This document shows positions 7,840-15,509 of a DNA stretch of 64,000 bases, one piece after another. Under the pieces are notes generated by a model, which made no database searches, was not told where the DNA came from, and worked only from the letters and a program-made list of their open reading frames with translations. Numbering within the stretch: position 1 is the stretch's first letter; the number at the start of each line of letters is the position of its first letter. A program made the translations under genes and the position numbers. Origin of the DNA: Wenjunlia tyrosinilytica (lineage in GTDB: Bacteria; Actinomycetota; Actinomycetes; Streptomycetales; Streptomycetaceae); the NCBI RefSeq assembly GCF_014646055.1, contig NZ_BMMS01000010.1, positions 77,674 to 141,673 on the forward strand, given 5' to 3'.

Positions 7840-9042
7840 TCAGCCCCTCCCCAGCGCCTCCTCGACGTCGTACCGGTGGATCCAGGAGACGTCGTCCACC
7901 AGCGAGGCCAGCCCGGCGCCGTCCGGCGTTTCCGGACCCGGTCGGCGCAGGCGCAGCGATCCGCCTCCCCGTGCACCCAGTTGCACCCGTGTCGTATGGG
8001 GGCGGCGTATCGCTTCGTACCTGGCCAAGCCCTCGGCTGTCCCGCTCGGCTCGCGAAGCGCCGTCCTTGTACCCGTACCCGCCCTCGTCGCCGTGTCGAG
8101 GCAGTGGGCGAGGGCGGCGGCGTCCTCGATGGCCTGGCCGGCCCCCTGCCCGTGATGGGGGAGCATCGGGTGGGCGGCGTCTCCGAGCAGCGTGACGCGG
8201 CCACTGCCCCAGCGTTCGAGCGGCTCCCTGTCGTACAGGGCCCAGCGCCTGGTGTCCTCCACGGCGCTGACGATCTCCTTGACCGCCGGGTCCCAGTCGG
8301 CGAACGCCGCGGCCAGATCGCCCGCGTCGCCGGGAGCGCTCCATGACTCCAGCGTCCACTCACCGCCCGGGACGACCGCCACGAAGGCGAGGAACGCGCC
8401 CGCGCGGACGGGAGCGCACAGCAGGCGCGAGCTCGGGCCGACCCAGACGAGCACCCTGTCACGCGGCAGATCCGGCACCCGATGCGCGGGTACCAGGCCG
8501 CGGAAGGCACTGGTGGAGGAGAACACCGGTGACTCCGGCCCGGCGACGGCCTGCCGCACGACGGAGTGCACCCCGTCGGCACCCACCAGCACATCGGCCC
8601 GCGCCGTACCTCCGTCGGCGAACTCCAGCCGGACCCCGTCGCCCTCGTCCGCGAACCCGACGAGTGCGCGGCGCACATGCACACTTTCCACCGGGACCTG
8701 ATCGGCGAGAGCCCGGTGCAGGTCCGCGCGGTGGACCGTCCAGTAGGGGGCGCCGAACGCCTCCTCCCACCCGTCGCCCATCGGCTGCTCTATGAGGCCG
8801 CGGCCGCTGCTCCCGTCTCGGACCTCGAGCGCGGCCGGGCGGACAGCGGTCCTCCGGAGGCCGTCCGCCAACCCCCAGCGCGCGAGCAATCGGCTCCCGT
8901 TGGGAGCGAGGTGGAGCCCCGCGCCCACCTCGCCCAACCGCCGCGCCTGTTCGTACACATCCACGCGGAAGCCGCGTCGGATCAGCGCCACCGCTGCGGC
9001 GAGCCCTCCGATCCCGGCCCCCACGACCGCCACCCGCACCAT
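7840..9042 (-). CDS. FAD-dependent monooxygenase (aromatic hydroxylase type)
   Basis: Flavoprotein of 400 residues, ATG at 9042. Three class A flavin monooxygenase fingerprints are present in order: GxGxxG in VAVVGAGIGGLAAAVAL (residues 4-20), the DG motif in VLVGADGVHSVVRQAV, and the GD motif in VTLLGDAAHPMLPHHGQGAG. The family hydroxylates phenolic or similar substrates with NAD(P)H and O2, for example salicylate-hydroxylase-like enzymes. The substrate cannot be read from sequence. It ends 127 bp before the Tat gene on the same strand, so membership in the ebo operon is possible but not shown. The C-terminus ends in a short Arg/Gly-rich tail. Confidence 0.9.
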   Translation of the reverse strand: MVRVAVVGAGIGGLAAAVALIRRGFRVDVYEQARRLGEVGAGLHLAPNGSRLLARWGLADGLRRTAVRPAALEVRDGSSGRGLIEQPMGDGWEEAFGAPYWTVHRADLHRALADQVPVESVHVRRALVGFADEGDGVRLEFADGGTARADVLVGADGVHSVVRQAVAGPESPVFSSTSAFRGLVPAHRVPDLPRDRVLVWVGPSSRLLCAPVRAGAFLAFVAVVPGGEWTLESWSAPGDAGDLAAAFADWDPAVKEIVSAVEDTRRWALYDREPLERWGSGRVTLLGDAAHPMLPHHGQGAGQAIEDAAALAHCLDTATRAGTGTRTALREPSGTAEGLARYEAIRRPHTTRVQLGARGGGSLRLRRPGPETPDGAGLASLVDDVSWIHRYDVEEALGRG

Positions 9043-9235
9043 AGGTACCCCCGTCCCACGAACACTTCGAACGTAGGCGGCCTCACGTCCTGGGCACCTG
9101 GGCACCCGGTCCCGGTCGTGTCCCGAGGATGTCCCGGTGGTGCCCGGCTCGTGCGTGCACCGTGCGCCCACCCTGCGCGCGTCGTGCGGCGACCGTGCAC
9201 GGATCGTGCGGCGGCCTTGCGTGGCTCGTGCGCAC

Positions 9236-9336
9236 GTCGTGCTCGGGTCGGGATGGCCCGGCCGGGTCGGGATGGGCCGGGCCGGGCTGGGACGGGCCGG
9301 GCTGGGCTGGGCTGGGATGGGATGGGACGGGCCGGC
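9236..9336 (+). repeat. G-tract-rich degenerate tandem repeat (GGGCTGG/GGGATGG-like units)
   Basis: Roughly 100 bp of closely spaced GGG runs with short 2-4-nt gaps on the plus strand, built from variants of GGGCTGG, GGGATGG and GGGCCGG. It is non-coding in this reading and sits between the monooxygenase start and the next plus-strand gene. It matches a dense G-quadruplex-prone tract. Just before it (about 9150-9235) is a looser CGTGCG/CGTGCA-rich stretch. Confidence 0.7.
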
Positions 9337-9415
9337 GGACCTTGCCGAAGAACTCGCGGATGCCGGCCGCGAGCACCTCGGGGACCTCCAGGCGACGAAG
9401 TGGCCTGCGGGATCG
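9331..9415 (-). pseudogene. Possible remnant of an alpha/beta-hydrolase (epoxide-hydrolase type) C-terminus with a frameshift
   Basis: On the minus strand two frames read GHFVA and then EVPEVLAAGIREFFGKVRRP. This resembles the usual end of epoxide hydrolases/haloalkane dehalogenases (GGHFAALExPExLAxxIRxFF). The two parts are joined if one base is restored near 9391-9392. Nothing upstream is recognisable and downstream it runs into the G-tract repeat. The region 9043-9601 otherwise holds no gene I can support. The remnant is short, so chance similarity is possible. Confidence 0.35.
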
Positions 9416-9601
9416 CTGTACGACGCTGATCCGAGGGAGCTCGGCGACCGGGCCGCCCGCGCCGCCGCGGCCCTTGAATCCGGGGCCGCCGGACGCCCTT
9501 GAACCCGGCCGAGCGCCCGGCCCCGGCCGCCGTGCGCTCGGGCCCGGTCTCTCTTACTGTGACTTCGAAGGCGGAAACCCTTCCCTCGGAGGAGGCAGCC
9601 G

Positions 9602-9973
9602 ATGAACACCCAGGAATGGCCGGCCGACCACGTCGACGTCCACCTCAGCGGCTGCAGCCCGCAGGACGCGCAGACGGTGTTCGGCGCGCTGGAGACGGCG
9701 TTCCCCACCGCCCATGCGGCGGTGCACGGGCAGGCCGGCGGGGCGACGCGGAGGCAGACCGTGTGGATCGAGGACGTCGAGGTCCGCGTCCCCGCCGAGA
9801 ACGCGGGGCCCGTCGCCCTGTCGGGCACGGTCACGGCTGACCTGTTCGGCTGCGACCGGCCGGTCCGGATGGTCAGGGACGCGCTGGTGAGCTCGTTCGC
9901 CGTCGAGGACCTGGGCCTGGTCTCGGGCGACGGGGAAGTGGAGGCACGTATGCGCCTGGCCTCCTCCCGGTGA
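9602..9973 (+). CDS. Conserved hypothetical protein, 123 residues
   Basis: ATG at 9602 with GGAGG 6 nt upstream (GGAGGCAGCCG). The protein begins MNTQEWPADHVDVHLSGCSP. It is acidic, with no membrane segment or signal peptide. The alternating hydrophobic stretches (HVDVHLSG, VWIEDVEVRV, VALSGTVTADLFG) suggest a mostly beta fold. It looks like a standalone streptomycete protein, but I cannot name a family. Codon use is normal for the window. A GC-rich hairpin at 9995-10010 follows. Confidence 0.75.
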   Translation: MNTQEWPADHVDVHLSGCSPQDAQTVFGALETAFPTAHAAVHGQAGGATRRQTVWIEDVEVRVPAENAGPVALSGTVTADLFGCDRPVRMVRDALVSSFAVEDLGLVSGDGEVEARMRLASSR

Positions 9974-9994
9974 CCTCACGCGGCGTTCCCGCCC

Positions 9995-10010
9995 CGGCTC
10001 CGGGGAGCCG
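9995..10010 (+). terminator. Stem-loop after the 123-residue gene
   Basis: Perfect 7-bp arms CGGCTCC and GGAGCCG with a 2-nt loop, 22 bp after the stop and between two convergent genes. No T-run follows, as is common for Streptomyces terminators. The tight loop lowers confidence. Confidence 0.4.
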
Positions 10011-10020
10011 CGGCCCCGAG

Positions 10021-10113
10021 CCATGCCCTCGTCATGCCCTCGTCATACCTCGTCATGCCGTGCGATGCCGTGCGATGCCTCGTGATGCCACTCGCGGTGC
10101 CACTCGCGGTGCC
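10021..10113. repeat. Short nested tandem repeats between convergent genes
   Basis: Successive duplicated units: CATGCCCTCGT twice, TGCCGTGCGA twice, then GCCACTCGCGGT twice. They fill the space between the 123-residue gene and the 3' end of xthA. No coding potential is seen. Confidence 0.7.
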
Positions 10114-10126
10114 CCGCGCCACGCGG

Positions 10127-10927
10127 TCAGACGTCGTAGGTGACGGTCACGGGAGCATGGTCCGACCAGCGCAGATCGTAGGTCGCCGCGCGCTCGACCA
10201 CCGCGGACGTCGCACGGGCGGCCAATGCGGGTGTGGAGACCTGGTAGTCGATGCGCCACCCGCTGTCATTGTCGAAGGCCTTGCCGCGGTAGGACCACCA
10301 CGAGTACGGGCCCGGCCCCTCGGGGTGGAGGCCGCGGACCACGTCCACGTACCCGGCCTCGTCGAAGACGCTGGAGAGCCAGGCGCGCTCCTCGGGCAGG
10401 AACCCGGAGTTCCTGGTGTTGGCCCTCCAGTTCTTCAGGTCCGCCTCGCGGTGCGCGATGTTCCAGTCGCCGCAGACCACGGCCTCGCGTCCCTGCGCGG
10501 CGCAGCGCTGCCGCAACTGGACGAGGTACAGGAAGAACTCCTTGCAGAACCGCTCCTTCTCGCTCTGGCGCTCGGTGCCGACCTCGCCGGAGGGCAGGTA
10601 GAGGCTGGCCACGGTCAGTCCGGGAAGGTCGGCCTCGACATAGCGGCCCGACGCGTCGAACTCGTCCGAGCCCCACCCGACGCGCATGGCCTCGGGCGCC
10701 TGGCGGGTGTAGAGGGCGACACCGGCGCGGCCCTTGGCGGCGGCCGGGGCGTGGACGGTGTGCCAGCCCTCGGGTTCGCGGACCTCGGCGGGAAGCCGGT
10801 CGGGCTCGGCCCGCACTTCCTGGAGGCACACGATGTCGGCGGCGGTGCCCTCGAGCCAGGCGGTGAAGCCTTTCCTGGCGGCGGCGCGCAGGCCGTTCAC
10901 GTTCACGGTCGTCACGGTCGTCGGCAT
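10127..10927 (-). CDS. xthA: Exodeoxyribonuclease III (AP endonuclease)
   Basis: Protein of 266 residues, full length for the family. Motifs in order: TVNVNGLRAA (residues 8-17), ADIVCLQEVRAE with the metal-binding Glu, SLYLPSGE, VVCGDWNIAHREADLKNW with the catalytic Asp/Asn, GWRIDYQV and the C-terminal WSDHAPV with the catalytic Asp-His. It cleaves abasic sites and trims 3' ends in base-excision repair. The ATG is at 10927. It is divergent from a GNAT gene about 70 bp away, so the two promoters share that interval. Confidence 0.95.
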   Translation of the reverse strand: MPTTVTTVNVNGLRAAARKGFTAWLEGTAADIVCLQEVRAEPDRLPAEVREPEGWHTVHAPAAAKGRAGVALYTRQAPEAMRVGWGSDEFDASGRYVEADLPGLTVASLYLPSGEVGTERQSEKERFCKEFFLYLVQLRQRCAAQGREAVVCGDWNIAHREADLKNWRANTRNSGFLPEERAWLSSVFDEAGYVDVVRGLHPEGPGPYSWWSYRGKAFDNDSGWRIDYQVSTPALAARATSAVVERAATYDLRWSDHAPVTVTYDV

Positions 10928-11000
10928 CCGCCAGACGATACCGGTGCCGCTTCCCCGCCCTGACCAGGGGCGGGTTTCGTGCGTTTGTACGATGGTGCAC

Positions 11001-11471
11001 GTGCGGATCGAGATTGTGCGCTATGACCACCCGGACGCCGTGGCCCTCACGGCGCTGGTGCAGCGGGAGTACGAGGAGCGGTACGGCGGCGGGGACGCGA
11101 CTTCCATGGAGGTCGGCCAGTTCGCTCCGCCGCGGGGGCTGTTCCTCGTCGGGTACGCGGACGGGGCGGCCGTGGCCATGGGCGGCTGGCGGGCGCAGGT
11201 GAGGTCGCCGGAGGGATACAGCGACGGCGACGCCGAGGTGAAGCGCATGTATGTGTCGCCGGACGCGCGCGGCAGGGGGCATGCCCGGCGGATCCTCGCG
11301 GCCCTGGAGGACAGCGCCCGCTCGGCCGGCCGTGAGCGGATGGTGCTGGAGACCGGTCTCAAGCAGCCGGAGGCGATCAGCCTGTACCGCTCGTGCGGGT
11401 ACACGGACGTGTCGAAGTTCGGCCTGTACCGGGACGAACCGCTGAGCGTGTGCCTGGGCAAGGCGCTGTAG
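11001..11471 (+). CDS. GNAT-family N-acetyltransferase
   Basis: About 156 residues from GTG 11001 (MRIEIVRYDHPDAVAL). ATG 10992 and GTG 10995 are in-frame alternatives. I prefer 11001 because TACGAT at 10988-10993 looks like a -10 hexamer 7 nt before it, which would give a leaderless message. The GNAT acetyl-CoA motif is AEVKRMYVSPDARGRGHARRIL (residues about 77-98), followed by MVLETGLKQPEAISLYRSCGYT. The acceptor is unknown. It is a complete single-domain protein, divergent from xthA. Confidence 0.88.
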   Translation: MRIEIVRYDHPDAVALTALVQREYEERYGGGDATSMEVGQFAPPRGLFLVGYADGAAVAMGGWRAQVRSPEGYSDGDAEVKRMYVSPDARGRGHARRILAALEDSARSAGRERMVLETGLKQPEAISLYRSCGYTDVSKFGLYRDEPLSVCLGKAL

Positions 11472-11495
11472 CGGCCCCACGTCGAGGCAGCCGGA

Positions 11496-11524
11496 TTGCG
11501 GCCCTGCCGTCGGGCCGTTAGCGT
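11496..11524 (+). promoter_or_regulatory. Promoter of the double GNAT gene, giving a very short leader
   Basis: TTGCGG (11496-11501), a 17-bp spacer, then TAGCGT (11519-11524). The ATG at 11534 is only 9 nt after the -10, so the transcript would be leaderless or nearly so. No Shine-Dalgarno sequence is present. Confidence 0.5.
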
Positions 11525-11533
11525 CCTTCGACC

Positions 11534-12538
11534 ATGGCACTGGAGTTGTCGCCCCTGGCGGCCGATCGCATACCGGAAGCGGCTGGTCTGGTGGACCAGT
11601 GGTACGGCCGGGCCCGGCGGGCCCTGCCGTACCTCTCCGCGCGGGAGACGGGTCTTCCGAGCGGATTGGAACTGGTCCAGAGGCGGCTGTCGGAGAGCGG
11701 GTGCGTGTCGGCCGTCGCGTACGAGCGCGGGGCGATGGCGGGGTTCCTGGTCGCGGCCGCGCAGGACTTGAAACCGCACGAGCACGCCGCGCTGCACGCC
11801 CATCCCCGCTCGGCCGTGGTCGGTCTCGGCGGCTTCGCGGCGTCGGCCGGACGTGAGGCGGAGGTGCTCCACGAGCTGTATGTGCGCGTCGCCGCCCGGC
11901 TCGTCGCCGAGCGGCGGCTCACCCACTATGTGTGGATGCCCGCGGACGACGCGGTGGCCATGGCCTGGTTCCGGCTGGGCTTCGGCCTCGAGTGGGTGCA
12001 CGGCCTGATGCCGGTCAAGGCGCGGGGGCGCCAGCCGCGCGAGGTCGGACGCCTGACCATCCGCCGCGCGGGCCCCTCGGACGGGGCCCCGATCGGGCGC
12101 ATGGCGGTGGAGACGGCTCGCGGCTACCGGCAGTCCGCGGCCTTCGCTCCGCAGCCGGACGAGGCGCTGACCGCGCTGCGCGGTCACTACACCGGGGCGC
12201 TGGCGGACCCGCGCAGCGCGGCCTGGATCGCCGTGCGGGGCGGTGAGGAGGTAGGCATGGTGGTGCTGACGCCGGCCGCGCCCTGGCCGCTGGTGCCCCC
12301 GGCCTCGGTGGAGTTGGCGGAGGCGTTCGTGGCCCCGTCGGCACGCGGTGAGGGTGTGAGCCGGGTGCTGCTGGCGACGGCGCTGGCCTGGGCGTACGAC
12401 AACGGCTACCGGTATGTCTCGGCCCGCTGGCGCAGCGGCTCACCGGGTTCCGCGGGCCACTGGCCTCGAATCGGGTTCAAACCCGTCGGCCATGGGCTGG
12501 TGCGGGTGCTGGATCCACGGCTCCAGGGCGCCCGCTAG
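11534..12538 (+). CDS. Tandem-GNAT N-acetyltransferase
   Basis: Protein of 334 residues. The N-terminal half (about 1-165) is a degenerate GNAT fold containing LHELYVRVAARLVAER and MAWFRLGFGLEWVHGLMPV. The C-terminal half (about 170-334) has VELAEAFVAPSARGEGVSRVLL, matching motif A of the acetyl-CoA site, and a closing HWPRIGFKPVGHGLVRVLD. In such double-GNAT proteins only one half usually binds acetyl-CoA, here most likely the second. The substrate is unknown. The ATG at 11534 has no SD and is preceded by TTGCGG-N17-TAGCGT. Confidence 0.85.
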   Translation: MALELSPLAADRIPEAAGLVDQWYGRARRALPYLSARETGLPSGLELVQRRLSESGCVSAVAYERGAMAGFLVAAAQDLKPHEHAALHAHPRSAVVGLGGFAASAGREAEVLHELYVRVAARLVAERRLTHYVWMPADDAVAMAWFRLGFGLEWVHGLMPVKARGRQPREVGRLTIRRAGPSDGAPIGRMAVETARGYRQSAAFAPQPDEALTALRGHYTGALADPRSAAWIAVRGGEEVGMVVLTPAAPWPLVPPASVELAEAFVAPSARGEGVSRVLLATALAWAYDNGYRYVSARWRSGSPGSAGHWPRIGFKPVGHGLVRVLDPRLQGAR

Positions 12539-12598
12539 GCGGGACGGGAGTCGGGCCTCCTTGCCAGGCGGGTCACGGGCGGGGCAGGGTGTGGCCCC

Positions 12599-13780
12599 AT
12601 GCCGAAGGAACGCGAGGACCGCCCCCACGACCTGGTGCTGTTCGGCGCGACGGGGTTCACGGGAGAGCTGACCGCCGAGTATCTGGCACGCAACGCTCCA
12701 CCGGGGTGCCGCTGGGCGCTCGCCGGGCGCAGCGTCGCGAAGCTGGAGGCCCTGCGGGAGCGCCTGGCGCGGCTGAACCCCGACTGCGCCGAACTCCCGC
12801 TGCTGCGCGCGGACGTCACCGACGAGGAGTCGGTGCGCGCCGTCGCGAGGCAAGCGCGAGTGGTGGCGACGACCGTCGGCCCCTATGTGCGCTACGGCGA
12901 GCCGCTGGTGGCGGCGTGCGCCGAGGCGGGCACCGACTACGTGGACCTGTGCGGGGAGCCGGAGTTCGTCGACACGATGTATCCGCGCCACCATGCGCGG
13001 GCGGTGGAGTCGGGGGCGCGGCTGGTGCACGCCTGCGGGTTCGACTCGGTCCCGTACGACCTGGGTGTGCTGTACACGGTGGGGTTGCTGCCCCAGGGGG
13101 TGCCGGTGAGGGTGCGGGGATTCGTCCGGGCGGGCGGGACCTTCTCCGGAGGAACGTTTCACTCGGCGGTGGGCGTCATGTCGCGCAGGAGACAGGCCGA
13201 GCGAGCCGCCGTGGAACGCCGCCGGGTGGAGCCCACTCCTCGAGGGCGCCGCGCCCGGGCCGAGCGGGGTCGGCCGCACCGGGCGCACGCGCTCGGCATG
13301 TGGGCGGTGCCGCTGCCCACGCTCGACCCGCTGATCGTCAAGCGGTCGGCGGCGGCTCTGGAACAGTACGGGCCCGACTTCGTGTACCGGCACTTCGCCG
13401 CGGTCAGGCACCTGCCCATGGCGGTGGGGGGAGTGGCCGGTGTGGGCGCGGTGTTCGCTCTCGCCAAGGTACCGCCGCTGCGTCGATGGCTCCTGAACCG
13501 CCGCAAGCCGGGGCAGGGGCCGTCGGCCGAGCGGAGGGACAGGGCGTGGTTCACGGTGCGCTTCGTCGCCGAGGCGGGTGGGCGGCAGGTGGTCACCGAG
13601 GTGTCCGGCGGGGACCCCGGGTACGGGGAGACGGCGAAGATGCTGGCGCAGTCGGCGCTGTGCCTGGCGTTCGACGAACTGCCGGACACGGCGGGACAGG
13701 TGACCACGGCGGTCGCGATGGGTGAGGCGCTGATCGGGCGGCTTTCGGGCGCCGGGATCGTCTTCCGAGTGGTGAGGTAG
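12599..13780 (+). CDS. Saccharopine-dehydrogenase-like NAD(P)-binding oxidoreductase
   Basis: Protein of 393 residues. DLVLFGATGFTGELTAEYL (residues about 11-29) is a Rossmann GxTGFTG motif, followed by WALAGRSVAKLEAL and ADVTDEESVRAVARQARVVA. VGPYVRYGEPLVAACAEAGTDYVDLCGEPEFV is characteristic of the trans-acting enoyl reductase/saccharopine-dehydrogenase-like family seen in actinomycetes. The middle (about 200-225) is an Arg-rich insertion. Members act on lipids in mycobacteria, but the function here is open. No SD is evident before the ATG, so it may be leaderless. The next gene starts 11 bp after the stop, so they may share a transcript. Confidence 0.85.
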   Translation: MPKEREDRPHDLVLFGATGFTGELTAEYLARNAPPGCRWALAGRSVAKLEALRERLARLNPDCAELPLLRADVTDEESVRAVARQARVVATTVGPYVRYGEPLVAACAEAGTDYVDLCGEPEFVDTMYPRHHARAVESGARLVHACGFDSVPYDLGVLYTVGLLPQGVPVRVRGFVRAGGTFSGGTFHSAVGVMSRRRQAERAAVERRRVEPTPRGRRARAERGRPHRAHALGMWAVPLPTLDPLIVKRSAAALEQYGPDFVYRHFAAVRHLPMAVGGVAGVGAVFALAKVPPLRRWLLNRRKPGQGPSAERRDRAWFTVRFVAEAGGRQVVTEVSGGDPGYGETAKMLAQSALCLAFDELPDTAGQVTTAVAMGEALIGRLSGAGIVFRVVR

Positions 13781-13791
13781 GGGATCCGGCG

Positions 13792-14295
13792 ATGGGTGGC
13801 TGGTGGTGGCTCGCGGCGGTCGTGGTGGTGATCGCCTTCGTCGCGGCGGTGTCGGACGGGACGCTGAGACAGGGGTCGCGCCGGCGTGGTGCGGCCGGGG
13901 GCCGCCCGCCGGGACGGCCCTCCGGAGGGCCGAGGCCGCCGAGGGCCCCGAAGCGGCCGACGGGCAGACCGTCGGGGAAGCCGTCCGGGGGAAAGCCGCG
14001 CGCGGGTGAGATCTGGTGGGCCGACGTCCCCTTCGAGGACGGACCGGGCTCGAAGGACCGGCCGTGCCTGGTCGTCTCGGTCAACGGGGGCAGCGCCGTG
14101 GTCGCCAAGATCACCAGCCAGGACCGCTCGGGCAGCCCGGGCGCGGTCGAACTGCCCGCCGGGTCGGTCGGCGACTCCAAGGGCCGCCGGAGCTGGCTGG
14201 AGACGGACGAACTGAGGGAACTGCGCCTGTCGGCGTTCCGACGCAGAGTCGGCCCGGTCCCGGCGAGTCTGTGGAAGAAGCCCGGCGGGCGGTAG
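13792..14295 (+). CDS. Membrane-tethered PemK/MazF-like protein
   Basis: Protein of 167 residues. Residues 1-22 (MGGWWWLAAVVVVIAFVAAV) are a single membrane anchor. About 25-70 is a Gly/Pro/Arg/Lys-rich linker, and about 70-167 is a PemK/MazF fold starting RAGEIWWADVPFEDG, with KDRPCLVVSVNG, VAKITSQD and LETDELRELRLSAFRRRVG. MazF/PemK toxins are RNA endonucleases. The GxxWxxxxP and RP(C/V)LV elements that form the active face are kept. No antitoxin-like gene lies beside it; the neighbour 11 bp upstream is an oxidoreductase. Whether it cuts RNA or is a domesticated membrane protein is unknown. Confidence 0.82.
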   Translation: MGGWWWLAAVVVVIAFVAAVSDGTLRQGSRRRGAAGGRPPGRPSGGPRPPRAPKRPTGRPSGKPSGGKPRAGEIWWADVPFEDGPGSKDRPCLVVSVNGGSAVVAKITSQDRSGSPGAVELPAGSVGDSKGRRSWLETDELRELRLSAFRRRVGPVPASLWKKPGGR

Positions 14296-14497
14296 ACGCG
14301 AGGGTTCCGCGCCGGCGGGCGGGGGAGCCGCGCCCTGCCGGTCACCGCGATCGCTTCCTCGGCCGACGCACGCGGTGCGCGTTTGCGGGCGTGCGGGCGG
14401 GGTCGTTTACTGAAACCGGGGCCTTCCGTGTCCAGGCGGTCGAGTGGGCCGCAGGGGGCTGGCCGCGCGGACTCCCGGTGGGAAGGAGCGTGGACCG

Positions 14498-15343
14498 ATG
14501 TGCCGGTGGCTCGCCTACTCGGGGACGCCCGTCCTGCTCGAGCAGCTCATCTACAGACCCCAGCACTCGCTCATCGACCAGAGCCTTCACTCGCGGCTCG
14601 GCGTCGAGACCACCAACGGTGACGGCTTCGGCGTCGGCTGGTACGCGGACTCCGAGACCGGCCCCTCCGTCTTCCGCGACGTCGGCCCGGCCTGGAACAA
14701 CCGCAATCTGCGCGAGCTGTCCCGCAATCTGCGCTCCAGGATGTTCTTCGCCCACATCCGGGCCTCGACCGGCACGGCCGTCCAGGAGACCAACTGCCAT
14801 CCCTTCCGGCACGGCCGGTGGCTGTGGATGCACAACGGCGCGGTCGTGGACTTCCACCGCTTCCGGCGGGAGCTGGTCCTCAGGATCGACCCGTCGCTGT
14901 TCAACGCGGTCGAGGGCACGACCGACTCCGAGGTCCTGTTCTTCCTCGCCCTCACCCTCGGCCTGGAGGAGGACCCGCCGGGAGCCGTCGAGCGCATGGT
15001 GGGCCTGGTCGAGACGATCGGGCGCGCCAACGGGGTCGAGAACCCTGTCCAGATGACGGTCGCCACGGGAGACGGCGAGATGCTGTGGGGGTTCCGGTAC
15101 TCCAGCGAGCACCGGTCCCGCTCGCTGTTCTACAGCACCGATGTGGACACCCTGCGCGCCCTGTACCCGGACAACCCCGTCCTGGCGATGGTCTCGGAGG
15201 AGACCCGGCTGATCGTCTCCGAGCCCCTAGGCGACCTGCCGGGCGCCTGGAACGAGGTGCCGGAGTCCAGTTACGGCATCGTCGGTCCCGGCCGCGACGA
15301 GCTGTGCCCCTTCCGCCCGCAGGCCGCACCGCGGGCCGCGTAG
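14498..15343 (+). CDS. Class II glutamine amidotransferase (YafJ/EgtC-like)
   Basis: Protein of 281 residues starting MCRWLAYSGTPVLLEQ. Cys2 becomes the N-terminal nucleophile after Met removal, as in Ntn-type amidotransferases. TNGDGFGVGWYAD, MFFAHIRASTGTAVQETNCHPF and WLWMHNGAVVDFHRF are the glutamine-binding and oxyanion motifs. It lacks a second synthase domain, so it either supplies ammonia to a partner or acts as a gamma-glutamyl hydrolase like EgtC of ergothioneine synthesis. No other egt genes are nearby, which argues for the general YafJ type. GGAAGGAG lies upstream of the ATG. Confidence 0.9.
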   Translation: MCRWLAYSGTPVLLEQLIYRPQHSLIDQSLHSRLGVETTNGDGFGVGWYADSETGPSVFRDVGPAWNNRNLRELSRNLRSRMFFAHIRASTGTAVQETNCHPFRHGRWLWMHNGAVVDFHRFRRELVLRIDPSLFNAVEGTTDSEVLFFLALTLGLEEDPPGAVERMVGLVETIGRANGVENPVQMTVATGDGEMLWGFRYSSEHRSRSLFYSTDVDTLRALYPDNPVLAMVSEETRLIVSEPLGDLPGAWNEVPESSYGIVGPGRDELCPFRPQAAPRAA

Positions 15344-15480
15344 GCGCGCGGGCCGCTCAGGCGGGCAGGCAGCGCGGGCGCGCAGGCGCGCGGGCCGCTC
15401 GTGAGTTGCGATCCTCGGCGCCCCGCAGGGAGGCAGGCACGCAGGCACGCAGGCGCGTGGGCGCGCGGGCCGCGCAGCTG
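15342..15480. repeat. GC-rich direct repeats after the amidotransferase gene
   Basis: The 17-mer AGGCGCGCGGGCCGCTC occurs at 15342-15358 (starting inside the stop codon) and again at 15384-15400. The 8-mer GCAGGCAC is then duplicated near 15433-15450. No gene is seen. Confidence 0.65.
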
Positions 15481-15497
15481 ACGCAGAACGCGTAGGG

Positions 15498-15503
15498 CAC
15501 AAT
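15498..15503 (+). promoter_or_regulatory. -10 element giving a leaderless message
   Basis: CACAAT ends 6 nt before the GTG at 15510. No Shine-Dalgarno sequence is present, consistent with transcription starting at the start codon. No clear -35 is seen. Confidence 0.4.
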
Positions 15504-15509
15504 GCGCCT

